Positions 60,954 to 64,000 of a stretch of 64,000 nt of DNA are shown one piece after another. The notes beneath the pieces are model-generated. The model made no database searches, was not told the DNA's origin, and saw only the letters and a list, made by a program, of their open reading frames with translations. A program made the translations under genes and the position numbers. Numbering within the stretch: position 1 is the stretch's first letter; each line of letters starts with the position of its first letter. The DNA comes from Desulfitobacterium dichloroeliminans LMG P-21439 (lineage in GTDB: Bacteria; Bacillota; Desulfitobacteriia; Desulfitobacteriales; Desulfitobacteriaceae): contig NC_019903.1 in the NCBI RefSeq assembly GCF_000243135.2, positions 720,001-784,000 of the forward strand. The letters are read 5' to 3'.

Positions 60954-62095
60954 GAAGTTTGGTGCTCGTCACGATCATCGTGATGTTAGGGATTTTTTTA
61001 ACAGGTTGTGGTCAAGCTGCTAACTCAGCCAAAGATCAGACCATAATACAAGCTCCTCCAGAACAGAGCATAGTGCAAAAAACACCATTGCAGCAGAGCG
61101 GGCTGCCTCCGGAGGCCTTGTTCGTTGCCCAGTTTACGACGAATCAAGTCGCGGTAATCGATTTGGCAACCGGCGATATCGTTGAGAAAATCCCGGTAGG
61201 TGCCAAGCCGTTAGCCATCATCAAATCCCCCGACCAAGCAAAGGTTTTTGTGGCCAATAGTGGTTCAGGTGACGTGTATCAAATCAACTCCTCCACCGGG
61301 GGGATCGAAGCAAAGATCTCCATGGGCAATCAGCCGGTTGCCATGACAATCAATGCAGCAGGGGATACCTTGTATGTGCTGGACTACTACTTAAATCGGG
61401 TCAGCATTATTGACATCAAGTTACGCTCCATGGTCGGCTTCATACCGCTAAATACCTTCGGCTTTGAAGAGAGGATCGAGCCCCCCGATTGCTGCACTGA
61501 TATTTTTGGCGATCCCCTCGGTGCAGGTCGCAAGCCTTCAGCCCTTGTCTTAGATGAGGCTAATGGCAAGATCTATGTGGGGAATATGGGCACTTGGGAT
61601 GTGGCTGTCATCGACCTCAAGGCAGAAAAAGAAGTTCAAGCCTTTGATGCAACCTTTGGCATCAATGACCTAATTCTCGATAGCTCGGCAGGTAGCTTAT
61701 ATATTTCGGCAGCAGGTAACGAAGAAGAAATCAATGATTTTATTCTCAAGCTGACTTTGAAAGGGGGTGAGAAAATAGGCAAGTTGCAGATCGGTAAGAA
61801 GCCGGTGGGCATGGCACTATCCCCAGATGGGCAAATCATCCATGTGATAACCCAAGCCAGCGACGGGGCAAAGCTCATAAGCTTACGCACTGCTGATGGA
61901 GAGATCATTGGACAGTGTTCTTTAGCAGGAGAGCCGGGGGATATCGCACTTTCCGAAGATGGCCAGCGAGCTTATATTACGAATCTTTTGGATGGCAATG
62001 TTCTTATTATAGATTTAACAAATTACACCGTCATTAAAAGCATCGAGACCGGCGTAACCCCAAAATCACTTGTCTATATTTTGAATGATGAATAA
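60944..62095 (+). CDS. YncE-like beta-propeller lipoprotein
   Basis: 383 residues from ATG 60944, overlapping the ATPase stop. Signal peptide with lipobox LTGC (Cys about residue 21). Repeated YVTN-type blades (VAQFTTNQVAVIDLATGDIV, VFVANSGSGDVYQI, YVGNMGTWDVAVIDL, YITNLLDGNVLIIDL). A DCCT segment in the third blade recalls the CC pair in the permease. Exposed on the outer face; may bind a ligand for the transporter. Confidence 0.88.
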   Translation: MRVRSLVLVTIIVMLGIFLTGCGQAANSAKDQTIIQAPPEQSIVQKTPLQQSGLPPEALFVAQFTTNQVAVIDLATGDIVEKIPVGAKPLAIIKSPDQAKVFVANSGSGDVYQINSSTGGIEAKISMGNQPVAMTINAAGDTLYVLDYYLNRVSIIDIKLRSMVGFIPLNTFGFEERIEPPDCCTDIFGDPLGAGRKPSALVLDEANGKIYVGNMGTWDVAVIDLKAEKEVQAFDATFGINDLILDSSAGSLYISAAGNEEEINDFILKLTLKGGEKIGKLQIGKKPVGMALSPDGQIIHVITQASDGAKLISLRTADGEIIGQCSLAGEPGDIALSEDGQRAYITNLLDGNVLIIDLTNYTVIKSIETGVTPKSLVYILNDE

Positions 62096-62125
62096 TACAG
62101 TGTTTCAAGGAAGAGGTGGAAAAGG

Positions 62126-62548
62126 ATGAAAGACCATATCCAAAGCATCCTGATGTGGGGTTTGATGGCAGTAGCGTTGCTTGTCTTAGGTGCATTATAC
62201 ATCTGGGTACCTGTTTGCGATGGGTTACTGGAGCTGGCTAATGGCAACCTAGTACACATGAAATGCTTCTATACCAGTCAGGCAACATCTGTGTTGGCTG
62301 TACTGGTATTGGTCGCAGCCATATCTGCCCTTATAACCAAGCAGACGCATGCCCCTATAATCATTGCCATCGGTATCCTGCTCATCGTTATTACCTATCA
62401 GTCGTTTTTGGGTATTGGTATCTGCATGAAAGAAACCATGGCTTGCCACCAAACTGCTTTCTGGATACGCGGTGGAGGTGTGCTGACCATTTTACTTGGT
62501 ATTCTAGCATGCTTCAAAAAACAAAAGAACAGTTCTAAGGAATCCTAA
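62126..62548 (+). CDS. DUF4418-like membrane protein
   Basis: 140 residues, ATG 62126 (AAGAGGTGG upstream). Four hydrophobic segments, with cysteines facing outside in VPVCDG, HMKCFYTSQAT and GICMKETMACHQTAFW, the DUF4418 pattern. This family is often found beside FtsX-type ABC genes, as here. Function unknown. Confidence 0.78.
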   Translation: MKDHIQSILMWGLMAVALLVLGALYIWVPVCDGLLELANGNLVHMKCFYTSQATSVLAVLVLVAAISALITKQTHAPIIIAIGILLIVITYQSFLGIGICMKETMACHQTAFWIRGGGVLTILLGILACFKKQKNSSKES

Positions 62549-62566
62549 GTAGGAAGGGGAAAAATC

Positions 62567-64000
62567 ATGACAAATGAGAATATGACAAAGAAAAAGCCAT
62601 CAGGTGTGTCAAGACGTACCTTTATCAAAGGTACCGGTGCCGTAGCGGCGGCTGCTGCTGTTGGCGGAATCGGGATTACCGCAGGGATGCCGGATGTTGT
62701 TGAAGGTGCCCCAGTGGATCTCTCCAATGCCAAGACCTTCACCTCCAGCTGTGCGATGGAATGTCTGCACCATAATTTAAAAGGCTACGTGGTGGATGGC
62801 AAATTAGTTAAAGTGGAAACCGGTGATGATACGACCAAAGCTTGCTTACGGGGGATCAGCCGTACCCAGTGGGTCAATAATCCCGATCGCCCTAAAATGC
62901 CCATGCTGAGAACCGGGGAAAAAGGTGAAGGCAAGTGGAAAGAAATCAGCTGGGATGAAGCAACCGATTTAATCGTTACTAAAATCAAAGAAACCCAAAG
63001 TGAGCTGGGCAATCAAGGGATCACGTATAAAGGTGGTTCCGGTAACTTCGGCGCCTTAACTGGTGGCGTGGCTGGTGCATTTTTTAATTATCTAGGTGGC
63101 TATACCCCCATTGTCGGTTCCTTATGTTGTCAAGCTGTGACATCGACGATGACGCCTATGCTGGGAACACGTTACGAGGATACTCGAGATACGATCCAAG
63201 ATAGCAACTATATTATCGTTTGGGGAACCAACCCAGCTGTCACCATGCAATCCTACTTCTCCAAATATCAAGAAGCCATGAGTAAAGGTGCCAGATTGAT
63301 CACCATAGATCCGCGCTTAAGTGAGACGGCCGCCAAGTCCGATGAATGGATAACCATTTTGCCTGGTACAGATACAGCCCTTGGCCTAGGCATGCTCAAA
63401 ATCATTATTGAAGAAAAATTGTATGATCAAGGGTTCTTACTCAAGCATACCGGAGTGCCCTTCTTAGTGGATAAGGCTACCGGCGACCAAGTGAAAGCTG
63501 AGGACAACGACACTAGCTACATGGTCTATGACCAGATTAGCAAAAGCATCGTCCCCCATGATCAAGAGGGTATTTCTCCCGCTTTAAGGTTGGACGGAAC
63601 CCCTATTGCCGAGCAATACAACACAGTTTTTGAGCTCATTTATAATGAAGCCAAGATTTGGACACCAGAAAAAGTCCAAGAGGAAACGGATGTACCCGCA
63701 GGGAAAGTGGTTCTCTTGGCCCATGAGTACGCGACAGCCAAACCAGCCATGATTGTTCAGAATATGGGTAGTTTCCAAAGGACTGAATATGGTTCCTATG
63801 CCGTGGGTGTTCAGTTCTATCTGGCTGCTTTCACTGGTAACTTTGGTAAAGCCGGCGGTGGAGTATGTGATGCGGGTGGAGTCGGAACCACGATTAAAGT
63901 GAAGACGGCGATTCCTTCACCCAAACCTCAAGGTGAATTTGGGCAAATTCCTTCACCAAAATTAGGTGAGTATATTTTGGCCGATAAACCAAACAAGATA
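62567..64000 (+). CDS. Molybdopterin oxidoreductase, Tat-exported (DMSO-reductase family), 3' truncated by window
   Basis: At least 478 residues from ATG 62567 (AAGGGG upstream), open to the window end. A twin-arginine signal, VSRRTFIKGTG, and an Ala-rich h-region show export. An N-terminal FeS site CAMECLHHN...TTKACLRG is followed by the pterin domain (WKEISWDEATDLI, GSGNFGALTGG, IVWGTNPAVT, ITIDPRLSETA). The third FeS ligand position of the usual CxxxCxxC is His here (CLHH). Near the expected metal ligand is GSLCCQAVT. Substrate not predictable; last visible gene of the operon. Confidence 0.9.
   Translation, partial: MTNENMTKKKPSGVSRRTFIKGTGAVAAAAAVGGIGITAGMPDVVEGAPVDLSNAKTFTSSCAMECLHHNLKGYVVDGKLVKVETGDDTTKACLRGISRTQWVNNPDRPKMPMLRTGEKGEGKWKEISWDEATDLIVTKIKETQSELGNQGITYKGGSGNFGALTGGVAGAFFNYLGGYTPIVGSLCCQAVTSTMTPMLGTRYEDTRDTIQDSNYIIVWGTNPAVTMQSYFSKYQEAMSKGARLITIDPRLSETAAKSDEWITILPGTDTALGLGMLKIIIEEKLYDQGFLLKHTGVPFLVDKATGDQVKAEDNDTSYMVYDQISKSIVPHDQEGISPALRLDGTPIAEQYNTVFELIYNEAKIWTPEKVQEETDVPAGKVVLLAHEYATAKPAMIVQNMGSFQRTEYGSYAVGVQFYLAAFTGNFGKAGGGVCDAGGVGTTIKVKTAIPSPKPQGEFGQIPSPKLGEYILADKPNKI

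Overview
The window looks like the chromosome of an anaerobic, spore-former-type Firmicute of the Desulfitobacterium/Desulfosporosinus kind. This is inferred from strong GGAGG ribosome sites, a Tat-exported molybdopterin oxidoreductase, benzoyl-CoA-reductase/2-hydroxyacyl-CoA-dehydratase genes, a likely selenoprotein and the style of the proteins. No rRNA or tRNA gene was seen, so the taxon is not proven.

Layout. 1-3926: glutamate synthase gltB (5' end cut by the window edge) and gltD. 3927-4800: a tandem repeat, a long foldback and the 3' remnant of an IS91-type transposase. 4811-24860: a long accessory array of small, mostly same-strand genes separated by imperfect palindromes of about 75-165 bp. 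These have the architecture of integron attC sites: a 5' xxxxAAC box, inner arms such as GGAGTCCCGCA/TGCGGGACTCC, and a 3' GTTATMY or GTTAGST box. Cargo includes a Doc toxin pair, a MntA/HepT pair, a RelE pair, four GNAT acetyltransferases, a RibD-like reductase, a nitroreductase, two lipoproteins and many small membrane proteins. No IntI integrase is present. The one tyrosine recombinase belongs to an IS91-type unit. IS66 (22174-24698, 8-bp target duplication) interrupts the array near its right end.

25116-44764: a sigma-54 activator, a 10-bp-phased repeat, a terminator and a textbook -24/-12 promoter, then a 17-kb operon. The operon encodes two ASKHA activator ATPases, a Cys-rich ferredoxin-like protein, two alpha/beta pairs of the BcrC-BcrB/HgdA-HgdB family, beta-oxidation enzymes (enoyl-CoA hydratase/isomerase, FadN-like fusion, thiolase), a CoA transferase, an acyl-CoA ligase, an FeS protein, and three metal-delivery factors (CooC-like, HypA, HypB) although no nickel enzyme is encoded here. 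The simplest reading is activation of an organic acid to its CoA ester, radical reduction or dehydration, and beta-oxidation to acetyl-CoA.

44960-51310: an MFS transporter followed by another attC-like site, a small membrane protein, and a DUF5714-type gene with an in-frame UGA followed at the canonical distance by a SECIS-like hairpin (probable selenoprotein). Then comes a CPBP protease gene split by an IS1380-family element and two more membrane proteins. 51350-57250: mixed small genes (zinc ribbon protein, DUF5655-like, nitroreductase, rifamycin ADP-ribosyltransferase arr, OsmC, AraC-GyrI regulator, alpha/beta hydrolase, PNPOx-like). 57305-64000: an ECF sigma factor fused to a SAM methyltransferase, divergent from a FtsX-type ABC transporter, a beta-propeller lipoprotein, a DUF4418-like protein and a Tat-exported molybdopterin oxidoreductase running off the window.
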